A stretch of DNA of 64,000 nt from Montifringilla adamsi (Eukaryota > Chordata > Aves > Passeriformes > Passeridae): the NCBI GenBank assembly GCA_017590115.1, contig JAGGNK010006493.1, forward strand, positions 124,001-188,000. Reading direction: 5' to 3'. The notes beneath the pieces were generated by a model. That model saw nothing but the letters and a program-made list of their open reading frames with translations. It ran no database searches and was not told the DNA's origin. The translations under genes were made by a program, and so were the position numbers. This document shows, one piece after another, positions 20,601-33,117 of this stretch; position 1 is the stretch's first letter, and each line of letters begins with the position of its first letter.

Positions 20601-23600
20601 AGAATCCATGTTTGAGTAAATGCAGCACTGAGCTGTGTAAATGTGTTTTTAGTTCTCCTGAAACCACACAAAATCAGTTATGTTAAACATTCATTTCATT
20701 AAGACTGCTATTAACTGTAGAGATTAAATTTATTTCCTGCCAATCCATATTTCATAGGCACTTATGAAATGCTGAGGGGTTTTTTCCCCTCTCTCCTTTT
20801 TAAATACCTTTTGGAACTGTTAGTACTCTAAACATAAACCATTTCCAGTTGCAAATTGGAAATCTCTGAACCATAATGATCTGTTATGTTTAGTTGGCTG
20901 TCTCTGTAAAACCAGCATTCTCGTGGAAAAACACAACAAAACAACCCCAAAAAACAGAAACAAGAAAGGAAGGGGGCAAAAAAGCCCAAAAATCCTTTAT
21001 GAGATTTATGTTTAGAAAACTGGCCACATGCATCGTAGCTGTTTTTTAAACCTCAGTACCTATGTCACATTTTCCGTTCCAAATATTAGGAGTGATGTAA
21101 CTATGTTAAAAGGATATACTCTACTTTCCATTGCAAGCTTTAGGGAATTTTAACACAAAGGAAAATAGCTCTGCAACATAAAAGAATCTTGCAGTGCCTG
21201 ATACACAGCGGCACCAAGGAATGGGAGAGACTATTGGCAATTGTTAATGATCAGAATTGGTTTTGTTGAGAAGCATGCAGAATGGAAAGGGGTTATGTAT
21301 GGCAACCAATACATTAAAAAAAGGATTCTTGCTTTCTTTAGAAGAAGTTTGTCTTTCATAGAAAGCTGTTTTTCACGATGCTAGGAGGATGTTTTAGAGT
21401 TCATACTCCATCTAGCAGAGAGCTCTGTTTATAATATCCCTTGAAATAAGCAAGCTGGGTTGTTCCTGATTTAGCTCATTTGTGACCCCGTTGGTTATGT
21501 TGTAAGTGTTCTTACCTTAATAACACTAAAGAAAAATTATAAAAATGAAATTGAGTTTGAAGGAAGTCCTTTTAAAGAAATAAATTCTTGTTTTTAAAAA
21601 GTGGAAGTTTTCTGCCCTGCTTTTACCTACAAAAGCTGGATCAACCTAGGAAAGATTATGGTGAGTTGCAGAGCTGCTGAAGTTCCCCACCTGCCCTGGA
21701 TCCAGAGGTAGTCAGGCAACCTGAGCTCTGGCACTTCCTGAACCCTTTGCGTACCAATATTCAGTACATTAATTTTTAGAGGCTGGTCCTCCCATATGGT
21801 TTGGAGCCTGCAGTAGCTGAAATGCCCATGTTAGCAGCCTCTTGCTCTGTTAGTGAAAGAGCCAGGGCTCTCATGTCAGTTGTTCGTAGATTGCAATACA
21901 AGCAGTACATAATTGCAATGTCACTTGCTTGTAGATTGGTGCAATATGTGTCCCTCTGTATGTGTGTGTTTGTAATTTTCTTGAGTGTGGTGCATCTCAC
22001 TGAAGAGCATCAGCCAGTGAGCTTTACTCCTGTTTTCAGAGTCAGGGGACTCAGATTTTGGTGATATAAGGGAAATATGTAGAGCTTGCTTGCTCTTGTG
22101 GCTCTGATCTGATGTGCCCTACTTGCATAGTCCTGGCTGGAATCGTTCTTGAATGGAGGTGGAATTGCTGTTGTTCAGTCACATTTGGCACAGCTTTCTG
22201 CATTTAAAGGCATGTCTAAAGCTCTTGCTGAAAGTGGAGCCAGGATTTCTCTTTCTGGAGGACCTTTGCCTCTTGCCGAGCGTGCAGATCTAAGGCTGTC
22301 AGGTATCTTCCACAGAAGCAGGGAAGATGGAGTTGATACTGCGTTGCCCTTTCCTTAAGGAAATCCAGTGTAGTGTACTAACGCTACAGAAATACTGACC
22401 AACAGAATTCTTGTGGGTGTCTACCCAACTCCCAGCACTGGCTGAGGTGACAATGTAGGACAAGGTTGGGACTGCAGAGTGTATTTGGTCTTGGAGTGTC
22501 TCAGAAGTGCAAGAGAGAATATTACATTCAAAACAATAAAAGCAGTAGATTCATATGATGATGGTCCCCATGGCTTTTTGAGTGGGATGAGCTTCTGTAG
22601 TGATCCAGAATGAGGAAGACTGCCTTAGGTCAGTGGTAGTGGAAGTGGGATGTTGAAGCCTTGTGACACCAGGAGCGACAGACTTGGGAAGTCAGAATCC
22701 CAGGTGATGATTTTTCAGTTGTGCATTGTTTTCACTGCAGTGTTTTCAAGACAGTTTTTGTCACTGGGTTTTCCAAAGTATTCCAATGATTTTATACTCA
22801 GAGTTCCCTGATCAGGTTCAATGTGTTCGGTTTTGAGGAAGCTTTGTTCTCAAACAAGCCGTGTGAGGTGGAGTGGTGTGGGCAGTGCTACTCTCTGAAA
22901 TATGACCTAAAGACCAACTGTTTCCTACTGGTTTTCAATGAAAAATGTACAGCTAACTTCTGCAGGAAGTTTTGGGAGCAGCCCTATCTTCCCATGTGTC
23001 TGTAAGCTTAAAAAACACTGAATGTTCCTAACTGAAGTGTGTCTGTTCCTGCTGACCAAGCTCAATAATTATGGATGCATGGGTTTTTTTGCAGATTGTC
23101 TAGTCATTTTTTTTAGGGATCTTGATAAGATTATTGGAGATCAATAATGGTCCTGCTTTGGTCAGTGAGTGTGACCAAGGGGTCTGTGTGAGAATTGGAA
23201 GGGCAGGGAGTGTACATGCAGCAATGATGTGATTAATGCTTTAGTTCCTCTGACTGCGCGCTGGTTTCTACTAAAGCGATGAACTTCTGAAATGCTTTTG
23301 AGTAAGATTAATTTTCTTCTTCAAGCTGTTTTGTTGAAATTTACATTTTAATTTTTAAATTTAAATTTTTCATTTACCGAAAACTAAATTTGAAACCAAA
23401 AGAGGTGACTGGTAAAACCTAAGTAATTAATATTTCTAGCTCCCTGGATCCAGGTATTGTGTTAGACATTTGAACCATTGATTGTGTAGATGTTAACTTG
23501 TTTGAGTTGAGTGAACAGTGGCAGGTCAAAATCAGTAATAACTACTGTAGTATCCATTTGTATTGTCATTATAAGATTTTAATGTGAAATTTGATGTTTC

Positions 23601-26600
23601 ACTTGAGAGACTGCAAAGACTTGCGATTCTTACACAATGATGAATATTGATACTCTTTTGAAAATATGTGTCTTGTTCCAAATACTCTGACCTAGCTGAA
23701 AGTTCCTTTTAAGTAAAAAATAATGTGACTTCATATATTCCTCAGATGAGGGAACAGAGCATATGACATAACCTGAGCTAAGATGGACTTGGACATGAGT
23801 GAGAGAGAGGAGGGGGAAAGTAGGAGGGAGCATCATTGAAGTCCTTTCCATGATGTGGCTGCTCTTGAGCCATCCTGCATACCCATCATCAGCTCTCAGG
23901 GCTCTCATTTTTTTTGTCCTCTGCCAACCCGTTTGAACACCCCGTTGAGAGCTGAGCCTGGCACCCCCGAGCACATGACCCCAGGCCTCCATGGTGAAAA
24001 TCCATGTGAAATTGAAAATAGATGTCTGCAGCTCAGTGTTGCTTTCTCTGGAGCATTTGGGAGGCAGTCAAGTCACAGCATGGAACTTTGGCTGGTTTGG
24101 AGGTTATGAGTCGTGAAATTTGAGACGCCTTTGTTGGTGGAACAATAGTGAGGTATACTGGAAAGTACTTCCAGGAGAAGCACTTTTTTCCCTCTCCCTC
24201 TTCTCTACCCCCTCCCATTCACAGCCAGCTCCTAAAAGCAAGGGTTGTTATAACTTGATTTACATTTTACACTTTGCAGCGTTTTAAAATTTTGTGGGTC
24301 TCTGGATTTTATTTCACAGTTTGTGGCTGTTCATTCTATCTGTGCTGACTATAGTTAAGAGTTCCTGATATTACAATACCGAGTGTTTGCTTTACCTGGG
24401 TACCCAGTGAGTGCTGTGCCAGCCTGTGCAGAGAAGATGTGCTGGTACAGGGTGTCCCTGCTGGTGATGCCAATGGGAGTGATGGCCTCATGCTCATCTC
24501 CACTCCCTTGGTGGTGTGGCCATTAATTTTTCTGGCAGTGGTCACCATGTCCTTCTGTGAGAAATACCCAGGCCTGCAGTTGTGGTGGGGCTTCTCAGGG
24601 TTAACTTGTTGAGTTTAAGTGGCATTATTTAAAGCACATTACCTCTGTAGTTCCTGATCTCTACCTCACAAAATGCTGTTCTCCCTGCCTTTTCTTCTGG
24701 TTTTACTGACTTCTGTTACTTTTTGTGTTGTTCTGTGAAACAGTTTATTGGTATTACCTACTTCCTTGTTTTCTGGGTTGCACTTTTCTTGCTATTTGTC
24801 TGGGGTTAAGACCCTTGTGTGGGACACAAAGCCGATGATTTAACTGCTGTGAGAGGGCTAGGTGAAGAATTGAGGTGGAAGGCTGAGAAGCTGAGGTTGT
24901 TGCCATAGCATAATCTCAGTCATGCCATACAGGACTCCCTGCAGGATCCTTGTGGGGCTCATCAACTCCTCATGTATAGTCCTTCCATTAACAGAGGGAC
25001 TGTGAAGCCAGGCTGTTTGAATAACATTTCAGATATGGGCATGATACTTTTGTCCTTCAGTCTTTCTTTTCTCCCTCTTAGTATAATTAATTTTGTGGTT
25101 ATGGACTCTAAAAACCAACAGCTCTTCCACAGATAACCGTCAGCATAAAAAAGTTGCAGGAGTGCTAAAATGGGATTTTTCTCCTTTGTTGAGGAGGTCA
25201 GTAGTGCTTGAATGATGTAATGTGTGTTAATGGTAGGGCCAGTAAATTTGGCTTCACTGTCACATGGCATCCCCAAGAGGCATTGCTGATCCCTCTCTGT
25301 GCTCGTGGTTAGGGACCGACAGCCTGAGAAGGATGTTTTGTGTCTCAAAGAAATATGTCACGTGTTACCAGCTTTGGTGTCTTAAATGCTGGTGACTTTT
25401 TAGAGAGCTCAGAGTTACTGGAGGCAAGAATAACCGTTTCTAAATTTTAAAATTTCATAGGCCTCTAGAGTACATGTAAATGTGCTGGAAGTATTGATAG
25501 CTATTCAGAGGGCATTCTTGAGGGTGGGTCAGAAGCAGTCATTGAGCAGTGAATAGAGTAACGTAGAATTAATGGTCTTCAAATCTGTTGATTTTTTTTT
25601 TTTCTAGTCATAGTAAAAAAGCATCTTTTGGGATGACAGAACCTTCAAGGTGCTAGCAGAGACAGAGCAGACCACTGGCCATTGCTGTGAGAGGTGAGGA
25701 GCTTTGAAAAGTTTTAGGTCCTCACTCATTTCAGCGTGGCCATAAGGAATTACTTTACTGTAATTGCATCTTAAAATCCTGAAATGTCCCCTTTTGAAAG
25801 ATTGTTCTAGTTCTTTATTTCTTCTTTATTCATCTAACTTGATCCTGCCTCACAGAAATTCTTTTGTTTAATGAATAATCAAGGAGAGAGCATTTTTACG
25901 ATAGACTATTGAATGAATCAATTACACATGCAATTTGTCATTTTTCTCTCTTGAAGCATTTTGAGTAATCTCCACTGAAGTACACAGAAACACTGCTAAA
26001 AGTGTAGTACCTTTACAGGTAAGTTCTGGTACTCATTGAGCTGGTTAATTAATGTGAATGGCTAAAACACTGATACAGAGTCCAAAGCTGACACTGGTTA
26101 GATGTCAGCCTGTTTTTGGAAGCCCAGCCTCCTTGGGATGGAGCATTTGGATACAGTGTGTGCAAACAGCATACACATCTCTACACGGCATCATGGCAAT
26201 CTGGATGGAGATTTTTGGAGGATACCAGTCTTCATGTTAAAGAATCTAATTTCTAAAAGTCTGATGAACCCAGCAGTCCCAGTATGTTTTGAAAGACAGG
26301 GTGACATCTAAATATCACTTGGATGTTGGAGGTTTCTCCTCTTTATTTTATACTTCTGAAAAACAGGCAGGTGTGTAACTATAATGAAGGAATTTAACAC
26401 TGGGCTCTAGTTTTCTTAAACTCTTGACCTCTTTTTATTCTTTCTTTTTGGGCTTGCAGGCTCTGAGCAGAAATTCTGTCTTGGTAATTTAACCCTGAGC
26501 AAATATTTACATTCATGAGATTCTTGCTACTTCAGTAATCATTTTGAGCCTTGAGGTTGGAACAGGGTGAAAGTTAATGTACCAAACACTGGGGCAAGGA

Positions 26601-29600
26601 GCTGTGAAAGGAAGACCAAAGAAGCCTCCAAACATGGGTTTACCATGTTTGTTATGAATCACTTGCTAAGTGTCATTTGGTTGTTACTTCCAGAATGAGA
26701 TCTACAGAGATACTGTGTTTTCTGCCACTGGCCCTATATGTCTGATGGGGGCTTGTGATTTGAATTTCACCCACAGCTTTAAAAAGCTAAATAAAACTGT
26801 TTGTGTAAAAACTGAAGGGAATGAAGAAGTAGAATAGAAGAATGAGATAGAAAAGAAGGAAAAAGTGAGTACACTGCAAAAAAATCTCATAGGGGTGTAG
26901 GAAGAGATTTTGAAGAAAGAAGGCTTTAAAGTCAAAATTAATAAGTAATCTGAATTTTGTAAAAAAGGAAACCTGTACAAAATGCTCTGGGAGATTAACC
27001 TGTGGGCACTGCAGAAGGGAAAAGTTCTCCAGGGTAACACCAGCAGTGAGCCGAATAGATGTGGTAAAGGAAGGAGTGATCTCTCTGCAGACCAGTGAAT
27101 GAAAATACCACCAGATCTCAGCTTCCCGTGGGTTTGGTTTTTTTCCCTAGATTTTGCTGTTTCAATCCAGCATCATGGCCTGTGCTGGCTGCAGTGTTTC
27201 TGGGAAAGACAGGGGATGAGAGTGTATTCAGTTCTCACACCTTTGGGGAGAAATACGCAAAGTTCCTCATGGAGGCTCTTGGTTGAGGATGGAGCTTCCT
27301 CATACGAGCCCACTTTGGCCACACCTTTTGAAATGTGTTTGGAGCCCCAGGGATTTGGTCATGGTGTCGACCACTGCAGCTCCATGCTGCTGCTGGTGAG
27401 CTGCCAGGAGGGCAGGGCTGTGTGCACCTGCATGGGATAGCTGAACACATAACCCAGTGCAAGCTGGGCATTGTATTCCTTCTTAAGTTGGATGGAAAAG
27501 GGGATTGTGCCCCCATAGGTAAAACTGTGCCGTTGGTTGATGTGGTTGTACTGGAGCTGTGACTGAACCTACAAAAACTGACAGTGATTAAGGCCCAGCT
27601 CCCAGGCTGTAGTAGTGTACATCTTGGAACTCTTAGGGATTTGTATTGAAGTAACATATATAGTTTTTCTAATTTTTTTTTCTTCCCATTTTTTCCTTGT
27701 TTGTTGAATATCTGCAAAGCCCCTGACTGGGGGCAGATGAATTTTGCCTGGAGGAAACTTCAGCCATTCCTATTTCCTTTTGGACCGAGGTGTGCCACTT
27801 CTGTGAATCGCTCTTACTGGCTGTGGGAGTCATCCATACACAGTGAAGTTTCCCACAGAGGAACAAAAGGTGCTGCCTGCTGAGCTCTCCTGGATCTGTT
27901 CTACTAATTGCTACTGAAATTCTTACAGTCTGTTTCTTGGCTGTAGAAATGCAGGGCCAGATATCAACACTGGGGGGAGAAGTCCCCTTCTAATTGTTGC
28001 GTGGTTGAGAAATGCATTTCTTAACATTTTTTTTCATCTTATGAATGCCTTGCTTTGCCATTTCTAATTTACTGTTGGAAGTGCAAGTGTTCCCAGCTAG
28101 GGGAGAGTAAGATTTCCTCAAAATAATAAAATAAAAATAGTAATTTAAGAAAATCCTGTCTCATCCTTACTGTGTGGAATTGTTGGAACTGGGTCTTTGG
28201 TTGGAGTTATGGTTGCTTGGTCTTGATGGCTGTGCAGTCAAAAAAGTTGCTTCACTTGGAATGCAGAACAGATGCTTTTCTTATTCACTTGAAAGGATAG
28301 TCTGGTGTTTTATTGTTATTTTCCAGACCACACAAGTCCTAAAAGTTATTTTTAAAAGTGCTAATCCTCTTAGGACAAAGAAATTTTGAGGATAGGAGAG
28401 CTGCTGTGTTACTTGTCCATCTACTTCGGGGTTCTGGCCACAGACCGAAAACTTTTGTAGCAAATGGTTATGGAATAACTGGCAGCAAGAGGTGGTTGTA
28501 TTATTTCTTTTCTTCCCCCTACTCTCAATTGTTTAAAAATTCCATTATGTCTTAAAGCTGGAGGGTTCATTGACTCACAGAATTAATGGCCTCCATGGAA
28601 ATTGAAATTTTCTTATGGCTGGTGACAGAATTTCTAGTTCTTCAGAACAACTCTGTATACAGAGTTGTGCCACTGTTTTACTTGTATGTTTGAAGTGTTA
28701 AAATGTTGTATCATGACAATATATCATGAGGGTGGGGGGAGGATCCACCCCACTCCTCTGTGAAAAATGTTGAATTTTGGGTTTGAGCTGATTTATTCAA
28801 AGCTGTAAGGAACCCGCAGGTGAGTGCAGGTGCACAGTGTGCACTGTTTTATTGCTCCCTTTTCTCTACTCCCTCTTTGTTGGATTAGGTTTCATCATGG
28901 AGAATTGAGGAGGATCTTGCTGAATGATTTTTGATGACAGCAGAGCCTCTAGAGGGTGGCGGTTTCCTCTCTTTTCTGTGGAGGGTCAGAAACCCAGGAG
29001 TCATAGGTGGTGTCTGTAATTTGAGAGAGGCTTGGTGAAATGCTCTTAAAAATCTTAAACCATGAGCACACAGGTTTTAAATTTGGCTGTTTGATTCCCC
29101 TACATCTGCTTTTGCACCTGTATTGCTTGAGTCTCCCATCCACAAAGGTATTGGCTGCTAAGACTATATTCTAAATTTGCCAAATGCATTAGATTTTCCT
29201 GTCTCCTGCTTCCTGATCTGTTCCATCAGCTTTATTGGATGTACATCAAACTCCTGTTGAGTCCTGGTCATCTGTTTGTCCCACTTCAAAGTGTCTGAGG
29301 AATCCTTGATTACTGCTGATGTGGTCCAGCATCAACCTACCACTGGTTTTTTTTCTTTTTTTTTTCCCTCATTTCCAACTATTCTTGGTCTCTTCCCTCT
29401 GACATATTCAGCTCTGAGTGACACAGTTCCGTGGAAGCTCCAGGATATTCCTGATGATATCTTTTCCCAAAACGTTTCTGCTGTGACATCTGCTTGGCTG
29501 ATTTATAAAAATGAATAAACCCCAAGTTACTGCAGTTTGAGCTGAACTTAACCTTGATCTTCAGATCCTTCTGGAGACCAGGTTGCAAAAATGCACATTT

Positions 29601-30990
29601 TTGTGCATTACTTTCAGCTCTCTAAAAGTTTTAGTTTTATATCCAAAAGTTATTGAGGTTTAGATAGATTGTGTTTGTGGAGTTATGATAACTCTGTGCT
29701 GCTGTTTCCCTGATTTTAAATTTTATTTCATTTAATTCCCACCCCTCACTGAATTTTTGTTCCTCTATCTTGTGATGGAAGAAGCGATCTTACGTATTAA
29801 ATGAGACTTTTAAATGAGCATGTAATCTCTTGGTGTAGCTTGAAGAATTCTGGGTGTGGTGATATGATAAATAATAGAATTCATCATTGTTGTCATTCCT
29901 TAGTACCATGCATCCCACAGGGAATCCCTTCAGTCACCTGCTAAGGAGGTGCTTGGCACTAAAAGCTGATTTTTTATTTCACCAGGTAGTGGGGAAAATA
30001 AGATGAGACTTAATCTAATATCCATTTGATTAGTAAATCAATATATTGATCTATCTTTTGAAATGCATTAAAGATGTTTAAATGACATGTGCCTTAATTT
30101 CTAAAAATACTGCAGAATCATCATTTGCAGTAAAGGTCTTAAAATTCTTTGTTATGAAATAAAATTGTTTTTTCTTTTTAAAATGTTAGTAAGAGTTTTC
30201 AAAGGGAGCATAGTTACAGAAGTGGGAGTAGATTGAATATGACTCTGTAACTTCTGTTTTGGTTTTGTTTGTTTTTTTAAGACTTGAAAATCAAATGGTG
30301 GTTTAAGGATTTTTCAAGTTGATGCTGGGGATTTGCAGTGGTGTTCCCTTGCTGAGAAGAATTGTGGCAGACCTTCAAATCCAAATCCTTATTTTTCAGT
30401 CTGATGTAGTGAAGATTACTCTCATTTATTTAACTTAGAGTAGGTTTTTCAGCAACTTTGGTGTTAAAAGACACAACCCAAAGAAATTTTATTGTTTTCC
30501 TCTTGAAAATTCTGCTTCCAGATAGATTCATTGGAGGGAGGTCACACTTCCAGGGATTAACACAGGCTGGAACAAGATAAAGCCTTGTCTGAACAGAGTA
30601 GGCAGAGCTTTGCCTGGGTATTGCTTCCTAGATGTCTTCTAATGTCAGTGGGTAACCAGTAAAGGACTAGAGCTGATCAGCCAGATTGCATGCCCAGAGT
30701 TTCCCAGAGAACGAGAATCTGTTGGCAAAATGCTTATCCAAAAGGGAGCCTGAACTGGAAATATGTTGGTAACATTCAACTTATTGATAGATTTATAATC
30801 AGAGTTCTGCTTAAAATGATGCGTCTTAATTATATGTATTTTTAGGTTGTGTTACAGCTGGGTAATAGACTTGCGTAAATGTGTCTACTGAATGAATGTG
30901 TCATTAATGTCCAGAAAAAAATAAATGTAATTAACAAGATTTTTCTTCACAAGGACCGCATTTATCAAGTAGGTTTGTCTTTTCTGTGTT
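20601..30990 (+). other. putative long first intron, part 1
   Basis: AT-rich sequence with no exon that I can recognise on either strand. The many open frames of 60-160 codons (largest minus 27235-27717 and 24962-25348) show no domains and no consistent splice context. It contains a 22-bp palindrome at 28647. It would be intron if the exon at 19999 belongs to a gene continuing to the right, otherwise intergenic. Confidence 0.45.
28647..28668. repeat. perfect 22-bp palindrome
   Basis: ACAACTCTGTA followed by its exact reverse complement TACAGAGTTGT, with no spacer, centred on GTATAC. The flanking bases do not extend it. Confidence 0.9.
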
Positions 30991-31100
30991 AGCAACCTGG
31001 TCTAGTGGAAAGTGTCCCTGCCCATAGCCAGGGGATTGGAATGTGGTGGTCTTTAAGGTCCCTTCCAATGCAAACCATATGTGATTCTGTAATTCTATGA
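30991..31100 (+). mobile_element. CR1-type LINE 3' end
   Basis: AGCAACCTGGTCTAGTGGAA, AGTGTCCCTGCCCATAGCC, GGTCTTTAAGGTCCCTTCCA and GTGATTCTGTAATTCTATGA follow the avian CR1 3' terminus in the plus direction, including the short terminal ATTCTATGA repeat. It is truncated at its 5' end, as is typical. Confidence 0.9.
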
Positions 31101-32229
31101 ATATGCAGAAACTGGATGTAGATTGTTATACTTCCTTGTTTTGGCTCTGACTTGTAGTGGGTTTGGTTTTCAGTGATGAAAATGTGTTGCTGCATCTTTA
31201 GCTGACTCTTCAGCTGACTCTGAATTTGTCCCCACGCCCTGCACCCGGCTGGCCTATTCAAGATGTGGTGTGTTCTTCACTTCCACTTGCTGATATTGAT
31301 TAAACTGTAGTGCCCAATTTTTTTTCCACTTCCTTTTGGAATACATGAAATGCATTTTTAAGAGCTGGATGTCGCAGTTGCAGGATTTGAACTAGTTTGT
31401 TTAAACAAAAAACCCCACAAAATCTGGAAGTCTGTATTTTTTCTACACTGTTATTTTTAGGTTTATTTAATGACAGTCATGATAGAGGCTGATTTATGCA
31501 GGATTTCAAGTGTAGCTCAGCTGTGGATTTCTACAGCAGTTTATAGAAAGCGTAGAAATGTTTGTAGAGGCTAGATAGTGACAGTGTTTGGTTCTGTTGT
31601 TTGGCTGAAATATGCAGCATACTCATTAAAGATATTGATATCTCTGGTCTCTTACTTGGAGTTAACCTAGCTAGGTCAGTGTTGCTCCTCTCTGTCAATC
31701 CCCCACATTATATCTGTTCTGATTTTCTGGTTTTGTTGATTACTGATATTAAATCTAATATTTTTTTGGCTAGGATTTTGTCTTGTAGGGTTGGGATTTT
31801 TTTTTTTTTTTTAAGTAATTGCTTTTTGAGAGAAATCAGGAGTACAGCTTCCTTCTTTCTATAGTTTTTTTTCAGTGCTGACAATTGTCTCCTGAATGTT
31901 AGATCTGAGCTGACAGATCCACTCCATCATGTAGACCTGCTTCTGAATACATTCCTGACACACTAAGTATTCCAGAAAGTTAATGCAAACACCTCCAGTT
32001 TCTTCCTTCCCACAGCTTCTGTCCTACTGACCATGTAGAAAAAGCTATTTGTGTCTAGATTTGATTAGTTTCCCTGCACTAATCTCCAAATTTGGAGCAC
32101 TCTTTAATCTCTCTTCTGCTAAAACAACTTGCAGGTGGTCAGCTCCTTCCTTTTTGGGGCTGTCCTTGTAAACTCAGCTGGGGTCTAGCCAATGGCTAAG
32201 GGTCTTCTGGCTGGGAAGATACAGAATCT
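31101..32229. other. no gene recognised
   Basis: AT-rich sequence between a CR1 copy and a G/T-rich tract. There is a T run near 31798-31812. I see nothing coding. Confidence 0.5.
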
Positions 32230-32412
32230 TTGTTACAAGTACTGTTTGGGGGTGGTTTTCTTGTTTTTGTTGGGGGATTTGTGGGGTTTTTTTGTTGGAA
32301 GATGATGTTGTGGTGGGTTTTGTTTGATTTTTTTGGGGGGTTTTCTTTTGTTTGTTTGGTTTGGTTATTTTGTTTGTTTGGGATTTTTTGAGTGTGTTTG
32401 GTTTTTAAGAAG
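32230..32412. repeat. G/T-rich low-complexity tract
   Basis: Almost pure G and T on the plus strand, with repeated GTTTGTTTGG, TTTTTTGGGGGG and GGGGTTTTT words. There is no fixed period by eye. It keeps a minus-strand frame open (32196-32429) with a Lys/Asn/Pro/Thr-only translation, which is not a gene. Confidence 0.85.
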
Positions 32413-32717
32413 ACCTTCAAAAACAACATTATGTGTTGTGTACATGCTGGAATAGCTCCATCCCAGTGAAGGCAAACAGCAGACCCTTGGCATTATGAGC
32501 TCAGCTTTAGTTTCCATTATATATTATTTGATCCTTGGATGGACTTTCCACTAGAGAAGAAGCATTATCTTCTGAGTTCAGACAGGCTAACCCACCATTA
32601 AAAGTTGGCTTGCAGTGTTTGTAAATGTGGGCACGCCATAGTTTTATATAATGTAGCCAGGATTATTATAAACAGTGACACGTTTTCTGCTCTTTGTCCA
32701 CATGCTTAGTTTCATGG
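32413..32717. other. no gene recognised
   Basis: Unique sequence between the G/T tract and the solo LTR. Nothing recognised. Confidence 0.5.
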
Positions 32718-33117
32718 TGTCATGGCTTGGGAATGGTACTCCCCAGCTAAGTGCTCCCACCAAGACTCTCCAAGCTCCAAGCTCCACTTGCTCTCTCCCT
32801 TGTGGCAGCTGGATAGGAGAATTGGAGGCACAGCAGATAAAGATCCTGAGTTGAGAGAAGATCAATTTACTGAAAACAGCAATGAGGTTAGAAAATTGGC
32901 AGTAAAGGCAACAATAGTAATACAGAATGAACAGGAGAGAGGTCAACAATTCATGTGCTCATCACCATGCAGGACCCTTGACAATACCTGACCACACCAT
33001 GCTGTGCCGCCTGGAAGGGACCCCTTCTGCCATCCTGGAAAATGATGTGAAGTGGTACAGAATAACCTCTGGGCTCTACAGTAAAAATTAACCCTGTCCT
33101 GGCTAGAACCCAGGACA
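32718..33117 (+). mobile_element. solo LTR of an endogenous retrovirus
   Basis: A 400-bp unit begins TGTCATGGCTTGGG and ends CCTGGCTAGAACCCAGGACA, so it has TG...CA ends. The order of parts (TGTCATGG start, a GGATAGGAGAATTGG block, GAGTTGAGAGAAGATCAATT, and the terminal CTGTCCTGGCT..AACCCAGGACA) matches a widespread avian LTR family that I know by its TGTCATGGTTT start and ACCAGGACA end. No second copy and no internal retroviral sequence lie nearby, so it is a solo LTR. I see no clear target duplication (TCATGG on the left, AGTGTT on the right). Family naming needs a repeat library. Confidence 0.75.
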
